Below, piece after piece: positions 1 to 12,675 of a stretch of 64,000 bases of DNA. The stretch's first letter is position 1; the number at the start of each line of letters is the position of its first letter. The notes below the pieces were generated by a model that saw only the letters and a program-made list of their open reading frames with translations, made no database searches and was not told the origin of the DNA. The translations under genes and the position numbers were made by a program. This DNA comes from Henckelia pumila. Its lineage: Eukaryota; Streptophyta; Magnoliopsida; Lamiales; Gesneriaceae. The stretch lies in contig NC_133121.1 of assembly GCF_033568475.1 (NCBI RefSeq), forward strand, positions 52,985,905-53,049,904. The letters are read 5' to 3'.

Positions 1-43
1 CTCGATCTTCCCCGCTCACTCTACTTCAAACCAAGAACTTATC

Positions 44-55
44 GCTCTGATACCA
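44..55 (-). other. Primer binding site (tRNA-iMet type) of a minus-strand gypsy element
   Basis: On the minus strand this reads TGGTATCAGAGC, the usual complement of the 3' end of initiator tRNA-Met in plant LTR retrotransposons. It lies 5 bases from the LTR that starts at 61. The element body therefore runs leftwards out of the window. Confidence 0.85.
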
Positions 56-60
56 CTTAA

Positions 61-2127
61 TGTGAGACCTCGGTTCTAAAAATATAAACTTGGATTAAAC
101 AATAATTAAGCATACAAGATCCAAGATTTAAAAGCATTAAAGAATTTTTTTTAAAACAGTGCTCGCTCGATCGGTAAAACATTACCGATCGAGCATGCCA
201 TCTATTCCAAGTCTCTACCGAGACTTAACAAAGGCCCCCGCTCGATTGGTAAAATCTTACCGATCGAGCGGACACAAAATGCCCAACTTTCTGCCTCAGC
301 TCAGAGGTTCTCGCTCGATCGGTAATAATCAACCGATCGAGCGGCACAATTCTGCAAAAAAGAAAACGGAAATTCTCTCCTCCTCATGCAACACAACACC
401 TCCAATCTCAATAAACAACATGCATAACTCACTCCAATCGACATGGATAATCCAATACAAGGTAGTTCTAGAGTCGTACAATAATCGAACTAGTAGAACA
501 TGAATCAATTCTAAGTTCTACAATTCCACGCTAAATAAATACAAACAAGTTCAAATAATATGATCGACTTCTAAACACCAAGGCCTCACTCTATCAACTC
601 GACCACCTAGCCATGTGATCTCTGACTTGGTCCTGCCCCACCTGTTGCCAAGTACACATACAAAACAAGACAACAGTCGGATAATCCAGTGAGAAATATA
701 TTTCCAGTAAAAGAGACAAAACATGCATGTCAATTAATATATCAACTCGCGATATACAAACATCAACAATGCAATTCAAAGAGACTCTAATATGAAATGC
801 ATGCCTTTAAAATCTGGGATTATCAAGTCTGGATAATCAAAAGGTAAAGGTTCTCTGATTTTTTTGGGATCCCGAGGACAAAATATCACCAACACACCGA
901 CTCTCCCGATCGAGGTGGACGGTGCATATTTTACTCCTCAAGACTCTGGGCATCTATAGAGAGTGTTTCTCGACAATTGGTTAAAATTCTGCTCACCAAT
1001 GTCACTCAACTATAGTCCATAGAACAACTAACTCTTCTGGGCCTATCTTGCCCGTAAACAAAGGTAATTGGCTCAATATGAATGAAATGAAATTCATAAC
1101 TCATTAAACTAAATTCAAGTAAAACAAATAAAATGCAAGTATGTGATTCTTTGGAACACTTGAATCAAGTCGGATTCGAGTTATTTGTTCCATTCTATTC
1201 TACGTCATCTTTTACCTCTTCTTTGATTGACGTAGCTGCAATCCAGACAAGCTACAAGCACAAAAGGCTCAATCAAACATCATTCGATTCAAGTCAAAGA
1301 ATAACGTAACCTCGATACTAAACCTTGATCAATTCTTCAACGATTCGAATTCTGTCAATTTTGGACTCCACGATCTGCAATTGAATCTAAAAGGAGATAT
1401 AAAATAATTTCAATGTCAATCCATCCAATTCAAACCATTCAAACTCAATTCCAACTCCTAAATCCAAAATCTCATCAATAAAAATGATTGATATACCAAA
1501 ACTAAAACTGGCGGCATAACAGCTATATTCTGATCAAACCGAAAATACAGACAGCATAAAGTTGATCCAATAACTCAATAACTATCTCAAAAACAACAAA
1601 CACAACTCAACAAATCAAATCTCCAAAATCCTCATTTTCGAATTATGCATCCAAAAATCATAACATACCCGAACGACGCTTTATTTAAAAACTGACTGAG
1701 AATAATCGATAAGAACTACCTCAAGAACAACATACTCGAAACTTAGTCGATTCTAAAAACATCCGAAAAATGAATTATAACTGATCGGAGAAATACTTAC
1801 TATAGAACGAAGCTCTCGTAGCCGGGATCGCTAATCTTCCTTCAAAAATAAATTCTAACGGACGGATCGAGCAGAAACTGAAATCACAAAGCTTGAAGAA
1901 ATCTTGGAGCGCCTTCAATGGAGGAAGACAGCTTGGAGGGGAAGGAAAATGAAGGAGAAAATTCAAATCCAAGCTTAAATATCTAATAAAGTACATATAT
2001 GCATTTTAGACCCTAAAAAATCTGAAATTTGCAAAATAGACCCTGATCAAAAACAAGTCGGCTCTTGAACTCTGTAATCTCTTATTATCTCAAATAAAAT
2101 CAATTAAGATAAATTTGGGGCGTTACA
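61..2127 (-). mobile_element. 5' LTR of a minus-strand Ty3/gypsy element
   Basis: On the plus strand the block starts TGTGAGACCTCGG and ends GGGGCGTTACA. Read on the minus strand it starts TGTAACGCCCC and ends ACCGAGGTCTCACA, a TG...CA LTR of about 2.07 kb. The PBS at 44-55 makes it the 5' LTR; gag-pol would lie to the left, outside the window. Its 3' end resembles that of the LTR ending at 9057, so the two families are related. Short ORFs inside it are not credible genes. Confidence 0.75.
165..343. repeat. Three GC-rich inverted repeats inside an LTR
   Basis: Three near-perfect hairpins, each with 12-14 base arms built on GCTCGATCGGTAA / TTACCGATCGAGC, lie at 165-194, 239-270 and 312-343, about 73 bases apart. 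They stand out in AT-rich sequence. In LTR sense they lie close to the 3' end. Confidence 0.85.
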
Positions 2128-4712
2128 CTGAGTCTTTGCCTTTGAGTAGATGGAAAGTATTTAGCAGATTAGACAGAAAAGATGAAATACAAATTTGAGG
2201 AAATAAGATTGAATTCTATCATATAAAATTGAGGTACTACAGTTAACAGCTGATTGAATTCGTGCAATGATTAAACAATAAAAATGATTAGATATTTATG
2301 ATATGAGTTTCAGAAAGTAAGATTTCTTTTATTTCAGTACTGGATATATCTCAAGATGAAAGTAGAAGAATGCCGGAAGAATTCTAGTCGATGTACTGAA
2401 TTAGTATAAAACTAACCTAGAATTGACAGATATGTCAGTGGTTAGATTATACAGCAATTATTCAGATTAAAGATTCCGACCTTTCTACGAAATGAAAGGA
2501 GTTTTAGATAGAGTGGTGTTTAGTACGAAGGTCTTATGACAACTCGTATAGAAGAGCACTACTTAAGCTGAAGAACTCTAGAAACAGCTAGAATATTAAG
2601 TAGAGAAGAATTATCCTAGTACCTAAATAATGATTATTAATTCTACGACAATAAGTTAAGTCAAAAATACGATATTCGACTATTGTCTATTGAGAATTAA
2701 TAGATAAACTCATATCAATAGAAAATAAGAAAAATCAGTTACAGTTGAGTCTTCTCTTCAATTTTCCTGAAGCTATTACATCATAGAAATCATGATTTTT
2801 GAATCTCTTGATATCGATTCTGAGGTTTTTGGTATTTGACCTCGATCGATTTTGATTGACTCTTATTTCTTTGCTAGAGTCTGATTTGATTTCTTTTGTT
2901 TTGGAGTTTTATGATGCAAGTGAGGTGGTCTCACTTAGCAGATGTTTTCATTCAAAATATATCATTTTGGATGACCTTGATTTAAGCCAGTTCCTTTGAG
3001 TCGAGATTCGAGAATTGTTGATCATTTAATGTACATATTCAGTGTATTTTGAAGTTTTGGCTAGTAACTGATAGAAATTTGGATATAGAGTAGCAGCAAT
3101 ATTTATGGGTTGATTGCATGATTTGCTAGTAATTGGGACATAGAAAGAAGAATTAGATGACTGCTTGATCGATTGAGTACAGATCTGTATTGTTTGTACT
3201 TGAGTTTATAAATAGATACTCACACAATCAGAATTGTTGCAATCCCAGCTAAGCTAGATTGGTTTAGAAAGATGAAAGCAACATCGATATGAGATCAAGC
3301 AATTAGAAGTAGATTGAGAATGCCAGATTCAGATATAAGACAAGAAAGCATATCAGAGTAGATGAATTTTGCGGTGAACAATCGTTGGCTTGTGTCAAAT
3401 ATTCTAAAAATGGAATATCAGATTCTGAAAGAGACAGATTACAAAAGAGTTATATTCATCACGTTGTTTGAAAATGTATGAATTGCATGTATGAATTACA
3501 TGAAAATAAGTATTGGTGAAAGAAAATGAAAGCAGATATGACAGAATTGAAATTTCCAATACTAAATTGTCTGTAGAAGAAACAGAAAAAAAAAAAACAG
3601 ATGGTTTATGTAACAGATTAGTTACTTAAGAGTTGCAACAAGATCAACTGTTCAAAACTACTCAAATCGTCGGGATTTTGCGATTTAGCTTGTAGTAGAT
3701 TTCGATAGATTCAAGAATATGCTATATTAGATATGATACAGATATAAGAGATAGTTGTTAAGAAGTTAACAAGATGATAAGATTACAGGAATTATTGAAG
3801 TCTATAGTCGAGATAGAGACTTTAGATTTGTTTTCTAGATGGTGGCATTGATTGGCAGATGTTCTGAGTGTTTGGTTGTATGAGATTTCATTATGCCATC
3901 CTCCGATTAGTGGACTATTAGATGTGATTATCCAGATTTTCGAGGATATACTCAGAACTATAGTACTAGATTCGGTACGAGCTGATTGATTTTCTGCCAC
4001 TTGATTACTATAATTCCTGTGATAGCTATCTGATAGATATATATACAGTGTTTTGTTTATCAGATGATAAGAAAAACATAATTGTATTTATATTGAAACG
4101 ATATCTCAGAAGTATCAGCTATCAGATCAGATATGATTTAAGAAAAGATAGAGAATGTGAAGATTGATCCGAACAGAATAAGAAGAAAGCAGAGTTAGCA
4201 GAATAAGAATATAGACAGATTTTGATCTGTGAACAGAATGATCAGCAAGAAAATTCGTCTCAGAGCACTATCCAATTTAGAAATAGATTTCAAAAGTGAA
4301 TCAATAATTGATTCTTGTGAGTATTTAATCTAGCTTATGGATTAATACTCAATATAGAATTTTCAGATATATAAAATGTGATCCATATGCATAAGCTGAA
4401 GAACATCAGCTATAATATGTTATATGAATTCAATCAGAAACAGCAGAAGCCAATAAGATTGTGAGTTAAGCAGAATAGCAGATGCAGATTTTGATCTAGA
4501 GAAAGATCAGCTCAGATATAAGTTGACTCAGTGATTAAAGAACAATGAGAATAGATATGATTGCAGAAGCAATCAAAAAGAAGAATAATATAAGATATAA
4601 GAACAGATATCTAAAGCCCACAGAATTGAAGTAAGTATTACTTCAGTTAGCTATACAGCTTACGAGGTTCAATAATAAGATCGAATGCGATTTCGATGAT
4701 GAAATCATTCCT
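2128..4712 (+). mobile_element. Decayed internal region of a plus-strand gypsy element
   Basis: No open frame longer than about 80 codons is present and I cannot recognise any domain. The assignment rests on position: a purine-rich tract and an LTR start follow directly at 4713-4727. The minus-strand element ending at 2127 appears to have inserted into this older one. Confidence 0.45.
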
Positions 4713-4726
4713 TAGAGGGAAAGAAT
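4713..4726 (+). other. Polypurine tract of the plus-strand gypsy element
   Basis: The sequence TAGAGGGAAAGAAT lies immediately before an LTR-like start (TTTAAGGCCCG, probably a decayed TGTAAGGCCCG). This is the expected position of the plus-strand priming tract. Confidence 0.55.
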
Positions 4727-6176
4727 TTTAAGGCCCGAAAATATTAAGAATTAATTACGAAATGTATTATTTAAATTTAGGAATTGAGAAAATATGAATT
4801 TGAGAATTTAAAAAATTAGAAATTTAATTTCGGGTCGAAAATATTTAATTTGAGGATTTTTGAATTTTAAGATTTTAATATCCAAAATTCATAAATTAAA
4901 AGAATAAAATATTGAAATTGAATATTTATGGGATTTAAGATTCAAATGTTGAGTTTGGAATTAACAAGAATTTAATGTGAGGATGAAATCCGAGCAGAGA
5001 CCGATTTGCAAATATTGAGAAGTTCAAGGACTAAAATGTGATAAGGTTCGAAATTATTTAATTTAAATCCAAAAATATTTAATTTGAGAATATTTAGAGT
5101 TTAGAATTAAATTTTAATATTTTAAATTATTTAGGATTGAATTGAATTAATTCGCTTGTCCGGGGACTGATTTGCAATTATGACATAGTTCAAGGACTAA
5201 ACTGCAAATAGGTAAATATATATCTACTTTCACTTAGCAATTCACGTGGGAATCAGAATCTCAGCCAAAAAAAAAACAGATTACACGAGAGAAAGGGTTC
5301 CAATCCATTTTTTTAATCATTTCAAGCTTCAATATCTTTTGATCCGCCTGGTAGAATTTTCGATTGATCATATATTTGCGATCACAGTTCCGAGTGCTAC
5401 GTTTTGAAGTAAGTTTTATGATGTTTTACCATGTTTTAATTTTAAGATTTTGTTAGCATTAATATTTGATTGTATAAACATGTTCTAGTATATACGACGA
5501 TAGCATATCTTAGACGGATCGAAAAAAGATCATCGTTTGGACATGTTTTCGATTTTTGAAAGATTTATCAGAAATCTGAAAATTATGGGTTATTGATCAC
5601 GTGTATAACTTGATAAATTGGTGATGATATTGAATTTAACTGCTTGTTAAGAAGATGTTAATGCCTTTGCGATTTCCGATTTTGATCCGTTACGCCGTCG
5701 GTTTGAATTCCGATTATGGGATCAAGTTGTTAGATTGTTTGAGCCTAAATATGAATGAAATGATATGGAAAGCTCATATTAAATTATATATCAATGCATT
5801 TAAGATTTTAATTGCAAGATATCGATTTCGAGTCGGCGAGCTCGAGTTGTTTGAAATGGAATTAAAGCTTGAATCAAATTGAGCTTGAACAGTAGTCATG
5901 AGATTGAACAGAATTGAATGACAGATTTAGCTAGCTTGAAGTTAATCAGTATTTGCAAGACTTTGCAACGATTCCAGATGTTTGAATCAAGATTAAAGGT
6001 ATGAATAGATATTAAATAATATGGGAAGAACAACTCGAGATCATTTTGATTATCGAGTTTCCTAAAATCACATACTTATCTATTTAAGTGCTCTTATGTA
6101 ATTTACTTGTTATTGTTGCTTTGAATGATTATTGAATTGTGTGTTCAAGATTTTTATCAGTATTTGTATGATTTAA

Positions 6177-8019
6177 TGTTGGAAAACGGTCGTCAGATCA
6201 ATCAGAATTGATACCCGGTGCAGCGGAAGTTTTAAAATTTTATATGGAACGATTCCATATCATGGGTATCAAAACTTTACGATTAAATTGTGCGTGTAAA
6301 AATTAAATAACAATTAAATTTTTACCTTGAATCTCGAAACGAGATTATGGAAACCAACAGATAACTCTGCTCTTGTTGTATATCCCATGAACTGATGGAC
6401 GAACAATTCTTCAATCAGGTCCACGAACAGAATTCGAATCCCTCTGATAGATTGCACTAGAAAATCTATCAGAAGTTTCTACAAAGAGAATTAACGAATT
6501 TGATCCGTTAATCCAGACTGCAAATTCGAAATTCACAGACTGGATTTCAGAGAGAAAAACACAGAGAGGGGGGGCGGCCACTCTAGGTCTCAAAAAACTA
6601 GTGTTCGAAAATTATGAGACTTGTATCTAATTTCTGCACTGCAATAACTTATTTATAATGTGGGCTGCTAACAGCTTAGGGCCCATTAGTCATAAGTTAA
6701 AGCCTGACAAGCAAAGCCTGCATATTCAGAAATTAATATAAAATATATCGTGACTCAGATTGATAAACCAATTTCACCAATGTGCACAGAAACCATTTCT
6801 GCATCTTTTAAAGTCAAGATAAATTTTCTGAATTCGAATTCAGTGATTTCCAAAAATGCCCATCCCTATGTCATTTTAGGAAATCTTACTCTTCTACTCT
6901 GATATAAGAAGTCCTACTTCTTTGTTCATTAAATTTAACTCTTTAAATTTAACTATCTCAACGGGAATTAGAAATCCATTACTTGTGTGACCCTCAATGG
7001 TTCAGGGATACATCTAGCCGTGGGCTCACAACTCCTTGTGACTCGGAACAACAATTTCCGACTTTCCCATCGAATCATGGTAAGAGCGCCTAGCAACATC
7101 GCCCCATGATTCCCTAGGTATCACTGATAGTGCCTGCAAGAACCAATAGATTTTGGTTAGCGTACAGTACGGTCCCTTCATCCATATATCCCGATCGAAT
7201 CAACAACCATTGGTAAATCGAGAGTCGTTCGAGATTCGATAACTATGCAATGCATCTTGAAGATCAAATAGTGACATCGCATGTGCTACTAAGAAACCAT
7301 TTCTTAAAACACATCATGTACTCTGGCCAGAGATTCGTCACACTAATATCTCCTCAGATTGCATAGGATATCCACACTCGCAAGTATGTGGTGAATCCTT
7401 GACAACAAAGCATCGACTCCTATATGTGTCGTAACTGTACCCAATCCTGACACCTGATGACCCCAATAGAGTCGGTAAACGAGTCAAAATACAGTACTAG
7501 CATATAGAGTCTCAATGCTGTTTCAAGTAGTAAGGACTAATGGTGTACAACCAAAACCGCGGACTTTTTCTACTCGATAAGTGATAACCACTTGGAAAGT
7601 CCGGATAGGGTAGTTCGATCATTCATCGTATGAATATCCATTTGCATGCTTTGAACATCTCTATGTTCCATACCAATGAAACGTGGTACTCGGCATCGCA
7701 AATGCTAGTCTCAATCTCGAGCGATCCTTATCCTTATTAACGGACGGCTCAATCGACTAGGAACTGTTTAGAATATACAGTGACTATAAGATGTGTTTCA
7801 TGATAGCCATCCCCATGTGCCACCACATCTTACATACACTATAGTATATTCAAGGTCTTCATCTAAACATCTTATAGTATGTCACAACATAATAATATGA
7901 TAAAAGATAAAGTAAATGCCATTATAAAAGTGTAAATTATATTAAACAAAAGATTGTTTATACATAGAGTCATAAAAGCCCTTAGCCACAAGTTGGCTCA
8001 CCGGGCACCCACTCTTTCA
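6177..8019. mobile_element. Solo LTR (1843 bp) with perfect target duplication
   Basis: The block starts TGTTGGAAAACGG and ends CACTCTTTCA. It is flanked on both sides by the 5-base duplication TTTAA (6172-6176 and 8020-8024). No PBS, polypurine tract or coding region is attached, so it is a solo LTR left by LTR-LTR recombination. It looks copia-like but I cannot prove the class. It sits inside the older gypsy LTR. Confidence 0.85.
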
Positions 8020-8917
8020 TTTAATGCATCAAGATTATGTTGCATTCATCTTGAACCCTACCTTAAAAAGCATAGAGGGCAGATTGGCCTAGATTGCAAA
8101 ATGACGTTTGGAGAACTATAGTTGCGTGGCATGGATTGTAGATTTGCTTACAGAGCTAGATGACTCACTATAGTTGCACAAAATTCAGGGGAATTAAGAT
8201 ATTTGACACCACCTTGATTGGGAGAGTCGGTGGTTAGTTAAATATTTTATTCCCCGGGATCCCAAGAACCGAAATTTGATTGTTATGGCATATAGATTAA
8301 TTATGCTTAAATGATCTATATGCATGTCGTTCATACTGAGATTTATTCTCACCGGAGTTATCCGGCTGTTGCTTTGTTTGTATGTGTGCATTTCATCAGG
8401 TTGGGCAGGAGCTGGTCAGACTTGACAGGGATAGCTCGAGAATGAAAGATTAGATGTGGTGACTCAGGTTAAGAAGTAGATTTTGCTGTTAAATACATGT
8501 TTAGAAGATGTTTAGAAGATGTTAGATTAGTTGAGATTTGAAACTATTCTTGAACTTCTTGTTATATTGTACTTTGAAAACATGTATAAGATTCTGATAC
8601 TTTGAGCTTCATGTTCTACCTTGAATCATGTGTTTAGATCATCTTAGAATTGATTTGAGATTATTAAATGTGGGTACACATCAGAAATGCATGGGACAAC
8701 TCTATTTAACATGCTAGTAACTTTGAAATTTGTTGTAGTCTTTGGTAATTTTTGTAAATTTCTGCACCGACCCATCTTGGGAGAATGAGAATAACTTTTT
8801 ACTGAATATTCCGATTAGAGTGAGGTTGGAGGCATTGGAAATCTAAGACAGATATCTACAACTTTCATGTTGAGCATGTTACCAAATTCTGTGTGCATGT
8901 GTTCGGTCAGAGCAACT

Positions 8918-8952
8918 CTCGCTCAAGCGCATGTAGAGAGCGCTCGAGCGAG
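8918..8952. repeat. GC-rich hairpin near an LTR 3' end
   Basis: Thirteen-base arms, CTCGCTCAAGCGC and GCGCTCGAGCGAG, with one mismatch flank a 9-base loop. The position near the LTR 3' end matches that of the hairpin array at 165-343, but the arm sequence differs. Confidence 0.75.
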
Positions 8953-9057
8953 GCACCTTGTTTAAAAAAAAAATTAGTTGTTTGATTCTTTTGTATACTT
9001 GTACACATTATTATTGAAGGTGTTTAATAATTGAGATTAGAACCCGAGGTCCTCACA

Positions 9058-9623
9058 GTACCTCTTGGTTAAGAGTCAGATTCTTTGAAGAACACAATGT
9101 GTTGTCGATTCCCAAACCATCTACGGAAAATGTATCCAGACTGATTGAAGAAAATCTCAGTGGGACAACTGATCAGATGACTGAGCTAGAAATTGTGCTC
9201 CCAAATAAAGTGGAACTCTTATCTGGTCCAGTTCCTACAAAAGGTTCAACACATGTTGAAACTTCCTCCAATCTAAGGCCGGAACTACAGAGAGGTCTTG
9301 AAACAATTCCAGAGGTATCTCTCACCAAAATTGATGAACTTATGCAATCAGTCACAAAGGAAATTGAGACAGGGACAACATAACAAGTTGAAGTGGAAGA
9401 ACATAGGTAGCATTTGAGAGAGCTTTTCAGAAGAACTTAGGTAAATTTTGAAAATTTTGTTAAGAAAATCTGAGAAGTGCTTCTTAAAAGCACGCCAAAA
9501 AACTATCGTAGTAAGCCACATATTGAGATAGTGAAATTTGCAGAAGATCGGTCAGTTCAAGATCCTATCTCTCCATACATTGGAATCTCCTATGAGAACA
9601 TGTAAAACATGAAAATAGGAAAC
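9058..9623 (+). pseudogene. Unassigned coding-like remnant
   Basis: One frame is open from the LTR edge to a stop at 9381-9383 (about 108 codons). It reads like a polar, Glu/Thr/Ser-rich protein segment (IPKPSTENVSRLIEENLSG...), but has no ATG in frame near its start. A further protein-like stretch with stops follows to about 9600. I recognise no domain. It may be an exon fragment of a host gene or an old element. It is flanked by retrotransposon edges on both sides. Confidence 0.3.
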
Positions 9624-12600
9624 TGAGACGACTCTAACTACTATTAAATAAAAAAATAAAAAAAAACACGGGATTTAAAAAAATTTGGCATGACCTATTT
9701 GTTTGAATAACAAACCACCTATCACAAACATCAGTTAAATATAAACCTCAACCCGAGGAAAATATTGCGCATAAGGCATATATAAACAGTAACTAGTTCG
9801 ACGCCAGATGAATAGGAAAATAAATAGTGTTTACATGCCAACATAATTTCAGGGAATAACACATTCTACTACTAGAAGGAAGACAATTTACTACAGTAGT
9901 TACTTATTACAATAACATAGTGCGTAAATGAAAAGAGCAGCAACGGTCGAGGGCGTGACGCCGAACACCTACGAACCCTGGAAATCCTGCCCCGCAACCT
10001 CGTCTGCATACTCACCTGCACCAAGCATAGTAGTGAGCCTAAAAGCCCAGCAAGGTTTAAAAAATACGGCAAGGGTTCAAAATAATGCATGGTACTAAAA
10101 ATAGTACTAAGTATACGATGAAAGTTCACGCGAAGAGGGGAAAAGTCATAACATGCCCGAAGTAAGAACAATATCAATATGCGATGAAAATAAAAACACA
10201 TGCATGATTCATTTATCCTTTACTTTTACTTTTGAATTTAGATCCTCAATTGTGAATATGATTTTGATCGATCAATGCTATAGTATACAATGCCGGCAAG
10301 GATGCCGAGATTTCTCCCGTTAAACACCACATTGCCCCTCTGAATTTGGTAGGGATGCCGAGATTTTTCCCGTTAAACACCGTACTACACGTCTGAATTT
10401 GGTAGGGATGCCGGGATGTCTCACGTTAAAAACCGTACTACACGCCTCATTTGGCAAGTGAGCTAGGGCATCCCCCGACCCATCATTGCACATCTAAGTC
10501 ACAACCAATTCACCTCATACTTTAACTTTTCATTCATTTAATTTTTTCTCATTTCAACTTATACTTAATCATGCATTCTTTAATTAAATCTTCGGGGCTA
10601 GAATATTAAATAAATTTGAAGTCACATACGTGAATAATGAGCGTTGAATAATTTAAACGACATGAACTCAAAAGATAGCATGACCTAAAATTTTATGGAT
10701 GATTGGAGTGTGGAGGGGGACCCACGACTTAAGGGCTTTTATTGATGCTAAGTTTACACTCCATAATGGCCTACTCAAGCGGTTGGCCCGCATGACCCAT
10801 AACTTGGCTTATATTAATCCAAAAGGCTTCTCATTTGAACTGGAACCACAAAAACATCTTAAAATTTATCTATGACCAGAATTCATATTTTTATAATGAA
10901 CCAAACGGCCCAAACAATTTAAATTCCCGGACAGCCCATAAATGAAAAAAATCTGCTCACGTCACCTAACTTAGAACACACCTAACTTAATCGATTCATA
11001 ACCGAAATAAGCCCAATTTTCACCGAAATGATCCTAACATCACATATATTTAAAAAGTTAGAGGCAGCCCCTGTACAGACCTCAAAAACCGACCCTATCA
11101 GACCTGTTTCCCCAAGACATGACGCGATGGTAAAAATTCTGTTTTGGCCAACTTGAAACTATGGACTCCCGAGCTCATCCCTCAACCTATTGCACCTCAA
11201 AAACCTATGAGAACAACTAGTAAACATGCCTAGACAACCATCTAGGGCCCTTGAACAAGGCCTTAGCCCGACGCTACCTTACCTCTCCCTTTTTTCCCAA
11301 AACATTAGCCCAACGCCTTCCAAAACACTACTAAACGATCACCCAACTTAGTTGTCCCATTACCTGCCCTATAGCCCATCTCTAACACATCCAAATACAC
11401 ATGTTTAACCCCATTAACATCCCATGGAATCCCCTCAACTCCATTCATCCATTCACACAAAATTTCCAATTCAAACGCCACAAACTCAATACGATTCGCA
11501 ACATTTCAACGCATAAATAAAATGTGACTTGTGTAATAATATGAGAGGCTTAAAACCAATCAAACACACATGAAAATGGGTTGGAAACTTCATTATACAA
11601 TCTGATTTTTCATTCAAATCACCAAAATTTCATTTGGATGAAAGTAAATTACCCTTTCAAGATCAATATGCAAGCTAGCCATAAAAAATCCAAAAAATCA
11701 ATCCCAAGACCTCTACCCCCTATTGAGACCGAACACATACACACACATTTAACCAAAAATTCTGAAAATTTGAGATTAAGAAGAAGAGTGCCAAGAAATA
11801 TATATTCTATGCTTGGGTTTAAAATCGGAAGGAAGTTTCTTGCCTTAAATCTTGAAAAAGGAACAAGAGGGAGAGATGGCTAAGCACACACACACGGCTG
11901 GAGCTGGACACCTTCCAAGGTGTACTCCACGGCGGCAGCTGGGCTGAGAGGGCGGTCGGCGGCTGAGAGAAGTGGAGAAATGGGGCGGCCGATGTGTTCT
12001 TGAGGAGGAGGGTGAAGTTGGCGTGAGGGAGAGGGAAAATGGAGAGAGTGGTGGCTAGGAAGTGTTTAGATTGCTAGGTTTTGATTTTTGGTATGATATT
12101 TTAAGTATAGTTGTGTATAGGTGTGAGTGTGTGAGAGTTGTAAAAGTACATAATGTGCTATTTAACTAATTAAAGTGCTAGTTTAGGTTTTACAACTTTG
12201 TCTTGTAGGATTGCCTCTATTTTAAATTTCTAAGTCTAGAATCTTTAAATTTAAATGCCAAGAATAAAATTTCACAAGTCCGGGTCCAAAAAAAAGATAA
12301 TTTGGGAAATTTAAAGAATTACGCGCAAAAATGCGCTTACACGATTTTTTTTCTCTACATGAAAAATCTAAAATAAAGGTTTTATTTTATTTTCTTCAAT
12401 TCTCATGAATTTTAGGTCACCTAAATTTAAAATTAAGGATTTTCCCGCCATGTCCGCCCTTGCCACGCGCCAAAGCCGGAAGTCACAAATACAAGCATTT
12501 CAAGCAATTAAATTTAAATATCATCACAAATAAATTCTAAGGAGATTTAAACCATTTAAATTACCATGAATTTTAGAAATTTAAAAATTAAAGCTAATTT

Positions 12601-12638
12601 TAGGCATGGAATTTAATTTATGGAATTTGGGCGTCACA
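9624..12638 (-). mobile_element. 3' LTR of the Tekay-type element (3015 bp)
   Basis: In element sense it starts TGTGACGCCC at 12638, just after the polypurine tract, and ends GTCGTCTCA at 9624. It aligns by eye with 20851-21897 over about 1 kb, including three tandem copies of a roughly 60-base unit (GGTAGGGATGCCGAGATTT...) near 10300-10440. A GC-richer leader-like part lies around 11880-12060. I see no gene in it. Confidence 0.85.
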
Positions 12639-12652
12639 ATTCCTCCCTCCCT
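12639..12652 (-). other. Polypurine tract of the Tekay-type element
   Basis: On the minus strand this reads AGGGAGGGAGGAAT directly before the LTR start TGTGACGCCC. Confidence 0.85.
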
Positions 12653-12675
12653 AAAAATAAATTTCGTCCTCAAAA

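Larger units (their letters stand above)
4727..9057 (+). mobile_element. 3' LTR of the plus-strand gypsy element, interrupted by a solo LTR
   Basis: The LTR starts next to the polypurine tract and ends ACCCGAGGTCCTCACA at 9057. Without the solo LTR and duplicated target at 6172-8019 it is about 2.48 kb. A segment near 8340 (TCACCGGAGTTATCCGGC) is of a kind common in plant gypsy LTRs. The terminal TG appears mutated to TT, consistent with age. Confidence 0.6.

Noticed and set aside
44..55. GCTCTGATACCA motifs (44, 20837) and TGGTATCAGAGC (42133) as tRNA fragments or genes
   Set aside because: Each is a 12-15 base primer binding site next to an LTR edge, with no tRNA body.
165..343. Regularly spaced repeats as a CRISPR array
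   Set aside because: There are only three units, each itself a hairpin, inside a plant LTR, with no cas genes and a eukaryotic context.
5655..5882. 75-codon ORF in the gypsy LTR
   Set aside because: It lies within the LTR at 4727-9057 and shows no domain; a chance frame is more likely.
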